Positions 43,176 through 50,389 of a DNA stretch of 50,389 bases are shown here, in pieces (position 1 is the first letter of the stretch; each line of letters starts with the position of its first letter). Under the pieces are notes generated by a model. That model was not told the DNA's origin and did no database searches. It was given only the letters and a program-made list of their open reading frames with translations. Source of the DNA: CAKPSH01 sp964634355 (lineage in GTDB: Bacteria; Bacillota; Clostridia; TANB77; CAG-508). The stretch is from assembly GCA_964634355.1 (NCBI GenBank), contig CAZWIF010000001.1, positions 1 through 50,389 on the forward strand. The letters are read 5' to 3'. The position numbers and the translations under genes are program-made.

Positions 43176-44096
43176 ATGGCAGTAATATCAGAATATCCAT
43201 TACATAACACAGGTCAAGAAGTTCAGACAGCGATTGACGATGCGTTAGATTCATTACCTTATCAAATAGGTTTAAAAGCTAATACGGCGGATGTTTTAAC
43301 AAAAACAAATACTGACGCTTACACTCCTACGTCTGACTATCATCCAGCAACAAAACTTTATTGTGACACAGTAAGACCTACTGTAACAATAGGACAAACA
43401 ATAACTGGAGCGGAAGGTACTGAAGCTCTTGTTACAAATACAGGAACAGAAAGAGATGCTATACTTAATTTTACAATTCCAAAAGGTGATACTGGTGATG
43501 CCGCAGGATTTGCAACGCCAACTGCTACAGCAGATACATTAGAGCCGGGCTCTGATGCTACTGCTTCTATAACGGCAAGTGGCTTAGCAACCAATAAATT
43601 ATTTGAATTTAAATTTGGTATTCCTCAAGGTATTCAAGGTATCCAGGGTATTCAAGGATTTTATGTAGATGATATAACAAGAACATCTGGAACTGGTGCT
43701 GCTGGAACAACAGACACTTATACGATGTATTTAAACGATGAAAATAAAACAATCGCTGGAACATTTAATATCTATAATGGTGCAGATGGTGAAGGTGCTG
43801 GTACGGTTACAAGTGTTGGGTTGGTTAATTCAGATAACTCATTAGAAGTTACAAATTCACCAATCACTTCAAATGGTGATATAGCTATTAATCACATTAA
43901 TTCTATAACGGCACAAAATAATCTAGCTGTTCGTGCATTATCTTTTGATGCAAATGGACATATAACTGGATATAGTACAGTTGAAGAAACTGGTTTGATG
44001 TTTAAAAATATATATGATACTGATGATAATGGAATAGTTGATGGAGCAGAATCTTTATATGATAAAGATAGCCAAATATGGTTTGAATTATCTTAA
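43176..44096 (+). CDS. Tail fibre protein with collagen-like segment, 306 aa
   Basis: AAGGGGAGGTG precedes ATG 43176. Residues 1-95 are a helical attachment region plus a beta segment. GIPQGIQGIQGIQGF (148-162) is a short collagen-like Gly-x-x run, which marks trimeric fibres, and PKGDTGDAAG (102-111) is another. Residues 209-267 (GTVTSVGLVNSDNSL, FDANGHITGY) are a shaft module that recurs in the fibre protein at 46000. The end is hydrophilic with a DNGIVDGAESLYD segment. It probably trimerises and links to the neighbouring fibre proteins. Confidence 0.75.
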   Translation: MAVISEYPLHNTGQEVQTAIDDALDSLPYQIGLKANTADVLTKTNTDAYTPTSDYHPATKLYCDTVRPTVTIGQTITGAEGTEALVTNTGTERDAILNFTIPKGDTGDAAGFATPTATADTLEPGSDATASITASGLATNKLFEFKFGIPQGIQGIQGIQGFYVDDITRTSGTGAAGTTDTYTMYLNDENKTIAGTFNIYNGADGEGAGTVTSVGLVNSDNSLEVTNSPITSNGDIAINHINSITAQNNLAVRALSFDANGHITGYSTVEETGLMFKNIYDTDDNGIVDGAESLYDKDSQIWFELS

Positions 44097-44111
44097 TAGA
44101 AGGTGGAATAA

Positions 44112-45224
44112 ATGGCAAGTACATCTGGAACTTTATGGAATGAAACGGTCATAGTATCTAATAAATGGTCTGGTGGAGTATTAGTTACACCAGAAGTTAA
44201 AGCTACTGCAACTTATCAATGTGAAAGAAATGGTAGCCAATTAAAAATAAAAATAGACACATCAAATCATTGTACCAGTAGAGGTGCATATTGGGATTGG
44301 AGATGGGCTTTTTCAGTTTCAGTAAACGGGACTGATATAGCTTCAAATATTCAATTAAAACCTAGGACTTATTTAAATACAATTGGTACGACAGTATACA
44401 GTGGTTCTACAGGATGGGCTACCGTAAATATAGGTTCAGCAAATTCTGTTGTAGTATCTGTTAGATATTTTGATACTCAAGCTTATAATAGCTCTTTAGA
44501 AAGACATTCTATGGGTGGAGGTTCTCTAACTTTAGGGAATATACCTCAATTACCAAGTGTATCAATAAGTCAAAATAGTAAAACGCACAATTCAATCAAA
44601 GTAAACTATTCAACAAGTGGTTCTTACGATTATGTAAGAATCTTTTTAAATAATAATAAATATGGGGATTTTACAACAAGTCCCGTTACAATTTCAAATT
44701 TAAGTCCTAATACAACATATACAATATTTGCAAAGGCACACGGCAATGGGGGTTTTGGTAGTCAAAGTAATACGCTCACTATTAAAACATATTTAACGCC
44801 TTCAACTGTAAGCTCTAGTAGTATAGATAATTTAGAGCCCTTTAGTTGTTCTGCTTATATAACTTCAAGCAATGCAAGTAATACGAGCAAATATGAGTTT
44901 GCTTTATGTGATATAAATAAAAATGTTGTACAAGGGGCATATCAAACAAATAATTCCTATTATAATTTTACTGGAATGCAGGAAGAAACTTCATACTACA
45001 TAAGATATAGAGTTCAATCAAAAGATTCTGGTTCTTGGTCTGATTATGTTTATAGCCCATTGTTTAAAACACCTGCTGACCAAGTTAGAGCTTGGGGTAA
45101 AATAGATGGCTCTTGGAATAAAGGAAAAGTATTTTTAAAAAAAGATGAACAATGGGTTAAGGCAAAGAAAGCTTATGTAAAAATAAATGGAGAATGGATT
45201 TTATCAATTAATAAATATGATTAG
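44112..45224 (+). CDS. Tail protein with fibronectin type III-like domains, 370 aa
   Basis: AGAAGGTGG precedes ATG 44112. The first 145 residues are a beta domain (YWDWRWAFSVSVNG). Then follow two FN3-like domains: about 152-226 (NSIKVNYSTSGSYDYVRIFL, LSPNTTYTIFAKA) and 232-322 (EETSYYIRYRVQSKDSGSW). The last 40 residues, WVKAKKAYVKINGEWI, form a short repeated motif found at the end of many phage minor tail proteins. FN3 domains are frequent on phage tails and may bind sugars on the cell surface. Codon usage matches neighbours. Confidence 0.7.
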   Translation: MASTSGTLWNETVIVSNKWSGGVLVTPEVKATATYQCERNGSQLKIKIDTSNHCTSRGAYWDWRWAFSVSVNGTDIASNIQLKPRTYLNTIGTTVYSGSTGWATVNIGSANSVVVSVRYFDTQAYNSSLERHSMGGGSLTLGNIPQLPSVSISQNSKTHNSIKVNYSTSGSYDYVRIFLNNNKYGDFTTSPVTISNLSPNTTYTIFAKAHGNGGFGSQSNTLTIKTYLTPSTVSSSSIDNLEPFSCSAYITSSNASNTSKYEFALCDINKNVVQGAYQTNNSYYNFTGMQEETSYYIRYRVQSKDSGSWSDYVYSPLFKTPADQVRAWGKIDGSWNKGKVFLKKDEQWVKAKKAYVKINGEWILSINKYD

Positions 45225-45239
45225 AAAGGGGGAAAATAA

Positions 45240-45569
45240 ATGAATGATGATTTATTTAGAAAAGATTTTTCTATATTTAAAGGAACAAATAAAAATATTG
45301 AAATTTTATTTGCATTTGGAAAAGATTGTCCTTATGAATTATCAGAAGGGGATAAATTAGTTTTAACAGTTCTTAATTATAGAAGTGATGATGAAATAGT
45401 AATACAAAAAGAAATTACTGGAGATAATATTTTTTCATTTATTCCCTCTGATACTGAAGAACTAGACACGGGATTTTATAGATATAATGTTAAATTTATG
45501 CCTGAAGATACCGAGGAAATCTATGAAATTATTGCACCTAGTATATTTCATATAGAGGCAGGTGAATAA
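45240..45569 (+). CDS. Small tail-associated protein, 109 aa
   Basis: GAAAGGGGG lies upstream of ATG 45240. It is beta-rich with FRKDFSIFKGTNKNIEILFAF at the start and GFYRYNVKFMP near the end, a pattern seen in the N-terminal domain of baseplate upper proteins (BppU-like) that attach fibres. The next gene follows after two bases, so both are likely parts of the same fibre assembly. Similarity is weak. Confidence 0.6.
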   Translation: MNDDLFRKDFSIFKGTNKNIEILFAFGKDCPYELSEGDKLVLTVLNYRSDDEIVIQKEITGDNIFSFIPSDTEELDTGFYRYNVKFMPEDTEEIYEIIAPSIFHIEAGE

Positions 45570-45571
45570 TA

Positions 45572-45979
45572 ATGGATGAAAAAACAATATGGGAAGATTT
45601 GGGCAAAACAAATCCAAGTATAGAATCTGAAGTTATTGAAGTGGGAAATGTTAAAGATGTAGAAATAAGATGTCCAAGACCTAATATTTCAGATAATTAT
45701 AATAAATTAACAAATAAGCCTAAAATAAATGGAGTTACTTTAGAAGGAGATAAAACTGCTGCGGATTTAGGAATAGATATAGCTGACTTAAATTATGTCC
45801 ATAATCAAACCGAAGCTTCTGATGAATGGGTAATAGTTCATAATTTGAATAAATATCCGTCAGTATCTATTATTGATAGTGCAGGAGAAGAAGTGGAAGG
45901 AAATGTTCATTATGATTCCTTAAATCAAGTTACTATAACTTTTATTGGCTCTTTTAAAGGAAAGGCAACATTAAATTAA
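45572..45979 (+). CDS. Small tail fibre/adaptor protein, 135 aa
   Basis: AGGCAGGTGA precedes ATG 45572. It contains YNKLTNKPKINGVTLEGDK and TAADLGI (about 48-69), a linker frequently found in phage fibres, then a C-terminal domain (YVHNQTEASDEWVIVHNLNK ... VTITFIGSFKGKATLN) that is beta-rich and known from ends of fibre proteins. The N-terminal 40 residues are acidic. It may cap or connect a fibre. Confidence 0.65.
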   Translation: MDEKTIWEDLGKTNPSIESEVIEVGNVKDVEIRCPRPNISDNYNKLTNKPKINGVTLEGDKTAADLGIDIADLNYVHNQTEASDEWVIVHNLNKYPSVSIIDSAGEEVEGNVHYDSLNQVTITFIGSFKGKATLN

Positions 45980-45999
45980 AAAGAAAGGGGTAAAATAAT

Positions 46000-47493
46000 A
46001 TGGCAAAAAGTTTTTTAGTCGATATTAACTTAAATAAGAATGAATTACAAAATGCTATAGTACAAAACTTAGCGTCAAACCCTAGTAATCCAAAAGCTGG
46101 TCAGGTATATTTTAACACAACAACAAATAGATTTAGAGTATATACTGGAACTGAATGGGATGAAATGGGCACCGGTGGTGGAACAGTAACAAGTATAGAT
46201 GCTGCAAATACAGATGGCTCATTATCTATCTCTGGAAATCCAATAACATCATCAGGAACAATTACTGTTGACCACACAAATTCAATAACAGCTGTTACAA
46301 CTGCTGGAATTTATCCATTTAAAGTTGATGCGAATGGACATATAACAGAAACTGGAACTGCTTTGGGAAATGTCTCAGCTACTGATGCAGGTTTATTACC
46401 AGCGTCTAGTTCTGCTAATCAATCATCTACTGATGTAGAAGAAAATGATTATGTGTGGGATGCAACAACAAATAAATATTCAAAATTACCAGCGACTGCA
46501 TTTAGTGATACAACTTATACTGATGGAACAGCTGGTTATGTATTAAAAGCAAATCAAGATGGAGAAGGAAATCAAATTGATACAACTTATGCACCATTAG
46601 CAAGTCCAGCACTTACTGGCACACCAACAGCACCAAAAGCAACTGCCGGTGATAATAGTGACCAAATTGCTACTACATCATTTGTTAGTGAAGCATTAGG
46701 GGCTGTATCTGGTGCAATGCACTTTAAAGGTACAATTGGTACTGGTGGAACTGCTGGAACAACTTTACCAACTAGTAATGTAACTGTTGGTGATACATAT
46801 AAGGTAGTAACCGCTGGAACTTATGACAGCCAAGATGCTGACATTGGTGATTTATTTATAGCAATAGACACTACACCAACTTGGGCTTATGTACCATCAG
46901 GTGATGATACTGCTGTAACAAGTATTACTGCCGGCACTGGTTTAACTGGTGGAACAATAACAACCACTGGAACTATTGCTTTGGCAACGAGTGGTGTTTC
47001 AGCTGGAACTTATCAAGGTCTTACAGTAGACACTTATGGTAGAGTAACATCTGCTCAAGATATGGGATACACCACAAATAAAGGTACTGTAACAAGTGTT
47101 GGAATCATTGCTGGTGATGGCATTTCTGTATCTGGTAGTCCTATTACTGAAAGTGGAAATATAACTGTTGGGTTATCTAATTCAACAACAGCAAAAACTA
47201 CACAAGCTGTTTATCCTATTACTTTCGATAGTAATGGTTTAATTACAGGTTCTGGTAGTGCTGTAACTATTTTAAGTAAATATACTGAAACCTTAACTGG
47301 GGATTCAAGTAAAACTAGCTTTACTGTTACACACAATCTAGGAAGTAGAGATGTAACTGTTCAAGTTTATGATGGCTCTAGTTATGAGGATGTTATAGTA
47401 GATGTAACAAGAACAAGCACATCAGTTGTAACTATTGGATTTGCTAGTGCACCTGCTACAGGAGCTACTTATAAGGTTGTAATAATAGGCTAA
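46000..47493 (+). CDS. Long tail fibre protein with repeated shaft modules, 497 aa
   Basis: AAAGGGG lies upstream of ATG 46000. After an attachment region (1-58, with AGQVYFNTTTNRFRVYTGTEW), shaft modules follow at about 61-117, 304-354 and 362-418. Each begins GTVTS- or AVTS-like and ends FDANGHIT- or TYGRVTS-like. Between them, APLASPALTGTPTAPKATAG (198-217) and a GDNSDQIATTSFV element are typical fibre pieces. The C-terminal domain (SFTVTHNLGSRDVTVQVYDG) is a common fibre tip. The protein is Thr/Gly/Ser-rich throughout and probably folds as a trimeric beta-rich fibre. Confidence 0.8.
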   Translation: MAKSFLVDINLNKNELQNAIVQNLASNPSNPKAGQVYFNTTTNRFRVYTGTEWDEMGTGGGTVTSIDAANTDGSLSISGNPITSSGTITVDHTNSITAVTTAGIYPFKVDANGHITETGTALGNVSATDAGLLPASSSANQSSTDVEENDYVWDATTNKYSKLPATAFSDTTYTDGTAGYVLKANQDGEGNQIDTTYAPLASPALTGTPTAPKATAGDNSDQIATTSFVSEALGAVSGAMHFKGTIGTGGTAGTTLPTSNVTVGDTYKVVTAGTYDSQDADIGDLFIAIDTTPTWAYVPSGDDTAVTSITAGTGLTGGTITTTGTIALATSGVSAGTYQGLTVDTYGRVTSAQDMGYTTNKGTVTSVGIIAGDGISVSGSPITESGNITVGLSNSTTAKTTQAVYPITFDSNGLITGSGSAVTILSKYTETLTGDSSKTSFTVTHNLGSRDVTVQVYDGSSYEDVIVDVTRTSTSVVTIGFASAPATGATYKVVIIG

Positions 47494-47510
47494 TTTAAGG
47501 AGGTGGCTAA

Positions 47511-48074
47511 ATGCAACTATTAAGCAAATTAAATAGTCTTGATAATGTTGCTGATGGTTCTACTAGAAAGCTTCTCAAAACCGCCACTTCTAGCGGTGCT
47601 GGGAATGCAGTAACCGCAGTTAGCATTTCGGGAGACACTTTAACCTATACATTAGGTTCGGCATTTTCGTTAAGTAGCCATACTCACGATAATGTAAGCA
47701 CGTCAGCAGCGGGTTTTATGTCTGCTGCTGATAAAATTAAATTAAATGGCATTCAAACTGGTGCTACGGCTACAAGTTTTAAGCAAATTTTAAGTGATGG
47801 AGTTCAAATTGGCTCTATTACAATAAATGGCACAGAAACAAAATTATACGCACCAAGTACAGGGGATGTTACAACATCTTTATCCAGTCCTAATGAGACG
47901 TATTATTTAACTGGCGTTAAAACTACAACGGCTGGAAGTACAAATTTAATTAACTCATATTTATCTTCTAATTACTCTGGAGTTAAATATGTTACTTCTA
48001 CATCTGAAGAAGGTGGAAGTTTATATGTTGATGACCGAGAAGTCGTCACGGGATTATATTATGAAATTTCATAG
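47511..48074 (+). CDS. Tail fibre or tip protein, 187 aa
   Basis: AAGGAGGTGG precedes ATG 47511. SSHTHDNVSTSAAGFMSAADK followed by IKLNGI (about 57-83) is a fibre module widespread in phages of gut bacteria. Before it are AVTAVSISGDTLTYTLGSAF and after it a beta-rich domain ending VTGLYYEIS. It is short for a complete fibre and probably works with the proteins encoded before and after. Two imperfect hairpins follow the gene. Confidence 0.7.
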   Translation: MQLLSKLNSLDNVADGSTRKLLKTATSSGAGNAVTAVSISGDTLTYTLGSAFSLSSHTHDNVSTSAAGFMSAADKIKLNGIQTGATATSFKQILSDGVQIGSITINGTETKLYAPSTGDVTTSLSSPNETYYLTGVKTTTAGSTNLINSYLSSNYSGVKYVTSTSEEGGSLYVDDREVVTGLYYEIS

Positions 48075-48129
48075 GACGCAAATAAGTTTGCATCCATAAA
48101 AATAGGGCACGAGTAAACTCATACCTATT
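48074..48129 (+). promoter_or_regulatory. Two imperfect hairpins between fibre genes
   Basis: GGACGCAAA (48074-48082) pairs with TTTGCATCC (48087-48095) with one mismatch. AATAGG (48101-48106) pairs with CCTATT (48124-48129) around an inner GAGT/ACTC. The T-tracts expected of terminators are missing. As between tape measure and baseplate genes, a pair of hairpins fills the gap. Confidence 0.45.
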
Positions 48130-48156
48130 AAAATAAAAAGAAAGGAGAGATAATTA

Positions 48157-50115
48157 ATGGCTACAGTTAAGTTTTTTAATGACAAAGAAAAAACAACGCA
48201 GGTATATCCTGATATCGACCCAGATGGAAATTATCCTGGGGTTACAGTTGGCTTAGCGAATAACCTTGTATCACCAGATGGCGTTGCCGATTCAGACACC
48301 TGGAACTATCGTACAACCGGTGGAGACCAAGACATTGCCGATGGATATGCCGATTTGCAACGCCTTGTTGGAACAACATTATCTTCAACAATTGAAGAAG
48401 ATTTGGTCTACAACTTGCTTACAACAGGAGTAAGTGCCGTAACCGTAGATAGAGCCACATTCAAAACACAAATCGCTACAACCGGAACATACAACTTTAT
48501 CTATACGCCAACAATCACATATACATCTGCTTTAGTATATTCATTAAATAAAAGCACCTTTGCTAAATATGTGTCACAAGCAACTGGAACATATACATTT
48601 GAATATAAGGCTGTTGTATCACCAGTAGACACATCAAGCGTTATAAGCACATTTACACAGGATACATTTGTTAGCAAAATTAATGAAGAGCCAAGCACTT
48701 ATACATTTACTTATGATGGCACAGATTGGTTATTAGATGAAGTCATAGTAACAATGAGTGAATATGGTATTGTAACGAATGGAAACGAAACAGAAGGTAC
48801 AACAATCACCGTATACTATACAAGCAACTCTTGGTATGTGGGAACTTCAACGGTTTCAGTAAGCAATTATGGTATAGCGACAACAGGTTCAGAATCCGTT
48901 GGAGATACAATCACAATTTCATATACATCAAATGATTGGATGTTAAATGATGAAGCCGTAACACTTGCTGATTATGGCATCACAATCACTACTGGTTCAC
49001 CAATAGTTGATGATAATATCCAAATTGTATTCATTGCTGAACAAATTGGTGTTATTCAAGTTGCAAATCCAACCGGATTATATAGTGTTGGTTTGAATCA
49101 ATTTGATAAAGATGGCTCACAAATATTCAAAAATTATACAATAAGTTCAGCTGGAGCAATAAGTGCTGCAAGTGGATATTATGTAATTTATTTTAAATGT
49201 TTAGGAGGAAAGACATATACAATTTATAATAGTGTTGCATCATCAACAGTGAGAGTTGGATATATTTCAAGTGTTCCAAATACATCATCTAGTGTAACAT
49301 TATTAAGCACATCAAGTACCGCATCAAGTGGGCAAAGCTTAACAAACACAAATTATATATCTTATTATACACCTACATCTAATGGTTATTTATGTGTAGC
49401 GACAAGTGACATTGACAATTTATGTTGTCATCTAATTTGGTCTGGATATAATGATGACGTATATGAAACATATTTTGATTATACATTACCAATACCTTAT
49501 AATGATGAAAGTGGTAATCAAATAACAGATTATGGACTTTGTTATTTAAGTGCGGTTTATTATGATGAAATTGATTTAGAGGAATTAAAATGGTATAAGA
49601 GAACTGATAGAATGGCTTATAGTGTCGAAAACTTGGCAACTGTACAAGCAATGAATGTACCATATTTATATGACTCAACTTGGATTTATTATGGTATTGA
49701 CACTATCACTTATAATTTATCTGATATCTCGTATGCTTATAGAGTAAGTGACTTTGGTACGGAGCAATTTATTGGAACGACATTAGAATTAAATGCTAAT
49801 ATATTCTATGAGCAAAACTTAAAGGACAAATTAAGACGTAGTGTTGAAGTAATTGAGAATAAAGTTGAAAGCGTAAGCAGCAGTTCAACACATACTGAAT
49901 ATCCAAGTGCTAAATGTGTTTATAATCTTGATAACGCATTAAGACATATACTTGGACTTGATGTGGATACGTTCTCTACAACAAGTACATATGCAGTTGG
50001 GGACTATGTTGTGTATAGTGGCAAACTATGGAAATGCACAACAGCAATTACAAGTGCTGGTAAATGGACTGGTACGACCAACTGGACTGAAAGTTATCTG
50101 TTCAAAGCTTCTTAA
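48157..50115 (+). CDS. Tail protein with Ig-like repeats and C-terminal carbohydrate-binding module, 652 aa
   Basis: AAAGGAGAG precedes ATG 48157. Residues about 60-290 contain repeats with the scheme W(L/Y)..(E/T).V.(M/V)S(E/N)YGI.T.G.....T: at about 196-225, 232-257 and 264-290. The middle (300-420) has a beta-sandwich-like receptor domain (YYVIYFKCLGGKTYTIYNS). The last 41 residues, YAVGDYVVYSGKLWKC ... GKWTGTTNW, match chitin/cellulose-binding CBM5/12-type modules, a plausible cell-surface ligand. Codon choice differs from upstream genes, with more C-ending codons in the first 600 bases, suggesting a mosaic origin. It is the best receptor-binding candidate. Confidence 0.75.
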   Translation: MATVKFFNDKEKTTQVYPDIDPDGNYPGVTVGLANNLVSPDGVADSDTWNYRTTGGDQDIADGYADLQRLVGTTLSSTIEEDLVYNLLTTGVSAVTVDRATFKTQIATTGTYNFIYTPTITYTSALVYSLNKSTFAKYVSQATGTYTFEYKAVVSPVDTSSVISTFTQDTFVSKINEEPSTYTFTYDGTDWLLDEVIVTMSEYGIVTNGNETEGTTITVYYTSNSWYVGTSTVSVSNYGIATTGSESVGDTITISYTSNDWMLNDEAVTLADYGITITTGSPIVDDNIQIVFIAEQIGVIQVANPTGLYSVGLNQFDKDGSQIFKNYTISSAGAISAASGYYVIYFKCLGGKTYTIYNSVASSTVRVGYISSVPNTSSSVTLLSTSSTASSGQSLTNTNYISYYTPTSNGYLCVATSDIDNLCCHLIWSGYNDDVYETYFDYTLPIPYNDESGNQITDYGLCYLSAVYYDEIDLEELKWYKRTDRMAYSVENLATVQAMNVPYLYDSTWIYYGIDTITYNLSDISYAYRVSDFGTEQFIGTTLELNANIFYEQNLKDKLRRSVEVIENKVESVSSSSTHTEYPSAKCVYNLDNALRHILGLDVDTFSTTSTYAVGDYVVYSGKLWKCTTAITSAGKWTGTTNWTESYLFKAS

Positions 50116-50122
50116 GATTTGA

Positions 50123-50200
50123 ATGGACAATCTTGAAAGTCTGAGATACAAGCATCAGCTTGCGTCTTGGGAAGAATCATATTTATTTAAAGCATCGTAA
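50123..50200 (+). pseudogene. Short frame repeating the end of the upstream tail protein
   Basis: ATG 50123 opens 25 codons ending SWEESYLFKAS, while the upstream gene ends NWTESYLFKAS. The matching codons differ at synonymous positions (AGTTATCTG against TCATATTTA), and a further DASWDEL echo follows the stop. There is no ribosome binding site. It looks like a relic of an old duplication or of an exchanged fibre end rather than a working gene. Confidence 0.4.
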
Positions 50201-50256
50201 GATGCTTCTTGGGATGAGCTACGCTCGTTCTTAAAACTAATTAAAAAAATAAAAGT

Positions 50257-50284
50257 AAGATGACCTTAGGGTTGTCTTTCTTTT
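50257..50284 (+). terminator. Rho-independent terminator after the tail protein genes
   Basis: AAGATGACC (50257-50265) pairs with GGTTGTCTT (50270-50278) around loop TTAG, including two G-U pairs in RNA, and is followed by TCTTTT. It ends the tail-fibre operon before the gene starting at 50305. Confidence 0.75.
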
Positions 50285-50304
50285 GGTATGAAAGGAGAAA
50301 ATTT

Positions 50305-50389
50305 ATGATTAAATTATTATCCCGTATTTTAGGCGGGGGGGGCGAACAAGCTTCGCTTCACAAAAGAAAAATCAATACAGAAAGGAAGA
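50305..50389 (+). CDS. Start of an unidentified gene with an eight-G tract (cut by window end)
   Basis: AAAGGAG (50291-50297) lies seven bases before ATG 50305. The visible 28 codons read MIKLLSRILGGGGEQ and continue as a basic peptide with no stop before the end of the window. Codons 10-13 are made of GGC followed by a run of eight G, exceptional in this AT-rich sequence. Function unknown. Confidence 0.55.
   Translation, partial: MIKLLSRILGGGGEQASLHKRKINTERK

Noticed and set aside
50080..50389. Diversity-generating retroelement with variable and template repeats at the tail-gene end
   Set aside because: The repeat differences are synonymous codon changes rather than adenine-specific, and no reverse transcriptase is visible before the window ends.
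1..50389. tRNA genes, CRISPR arrays, IS elements, integrase or attachment sites
   Set aside because: No cloverleaf, regularly spaced repeat, transposase or recombinase was seen on either strand; a covariance and profile search would be needed to exclude them fully.

Overview
The window is one contiguous piece of a tailed, siphovirus-like phage (or prophage) of a low-GC Bacillota host. The evidence is an AT-rich sequence, strong AAGGAGG-type ribosome binding sites, ATG/TTG/GTG starts, sigma-A-type promoters and dense overlapping genes. The genetic code is standard (TGA, TAA and TAG all end genes). I saw no tRNA, IS element, CRISPR array, integrase or lysis cassette. The window ends inside a gene.

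Layout. (1) 1-465: a non-coding, partly GC-rich end with divergent promoters. (2) 493-4137: a rightward early operon of small unknown proteins ending in a GHKL-type ATPase. (3) 4138-6050: a leftward two-gene operon (P-loop helicase-like ATPase and zinc-finger protein), separated from the early operon by a bidirectional terminator that contains both stop codons. (4) 6050-6168: back-to-back extended -10 promoters. (5) 6168-10295: a HAD-family nucleotidase-like protein, a 918-aa single-subunit RNA polymerase of the YonO/RdRP (double-psi beta-barrel) type, and a zinc-ribbon protein. (6) 10390-19503: metallophosphoesterase, terminase, portal, protease-scaffold, head protein and major capsid protein, ending at a strong terminator. 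(7) 19592-27589: connectors, tail terminator candidate, tail tube, small membrane proteins and a RuvC-like resolvase. (8) 27599-37723: tape measure gene. (9) 37811-50115: baseplate and tail-fibre genes. (10) 50116-50389: a short C-terminal echo, a terminator and the start of another gene.

The standout is the splicing architecture. The terminase large-subunit gene is interrupted by one group I intron exactly inside its Walker A loop. The tape measure gene is interrupted by five (lengths about 1459, 490, 1367, 361 and 1180 nt), so a 10.1-kb locus encodes a 5268-nt message (1755 aa). I placed the splice sites by reading frame, P1 pairing, the terminal intron G and continuity of the tape-measure protein sequence. 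Two of the introns flank a 19-nt micro-exon. Three introns carry intact EDxHD (Vsr-like) homing endonuclease genes, and two carry start-codon remnants of lost ones.

Working model (inference): host polymerase reads the early promoters. The phage polymerase then probably takes over part of the programme, as YonO does for SPbeta late genes. Production of terminase and tape measure then depends on RNA splicing, which would delay or limit late protein output.
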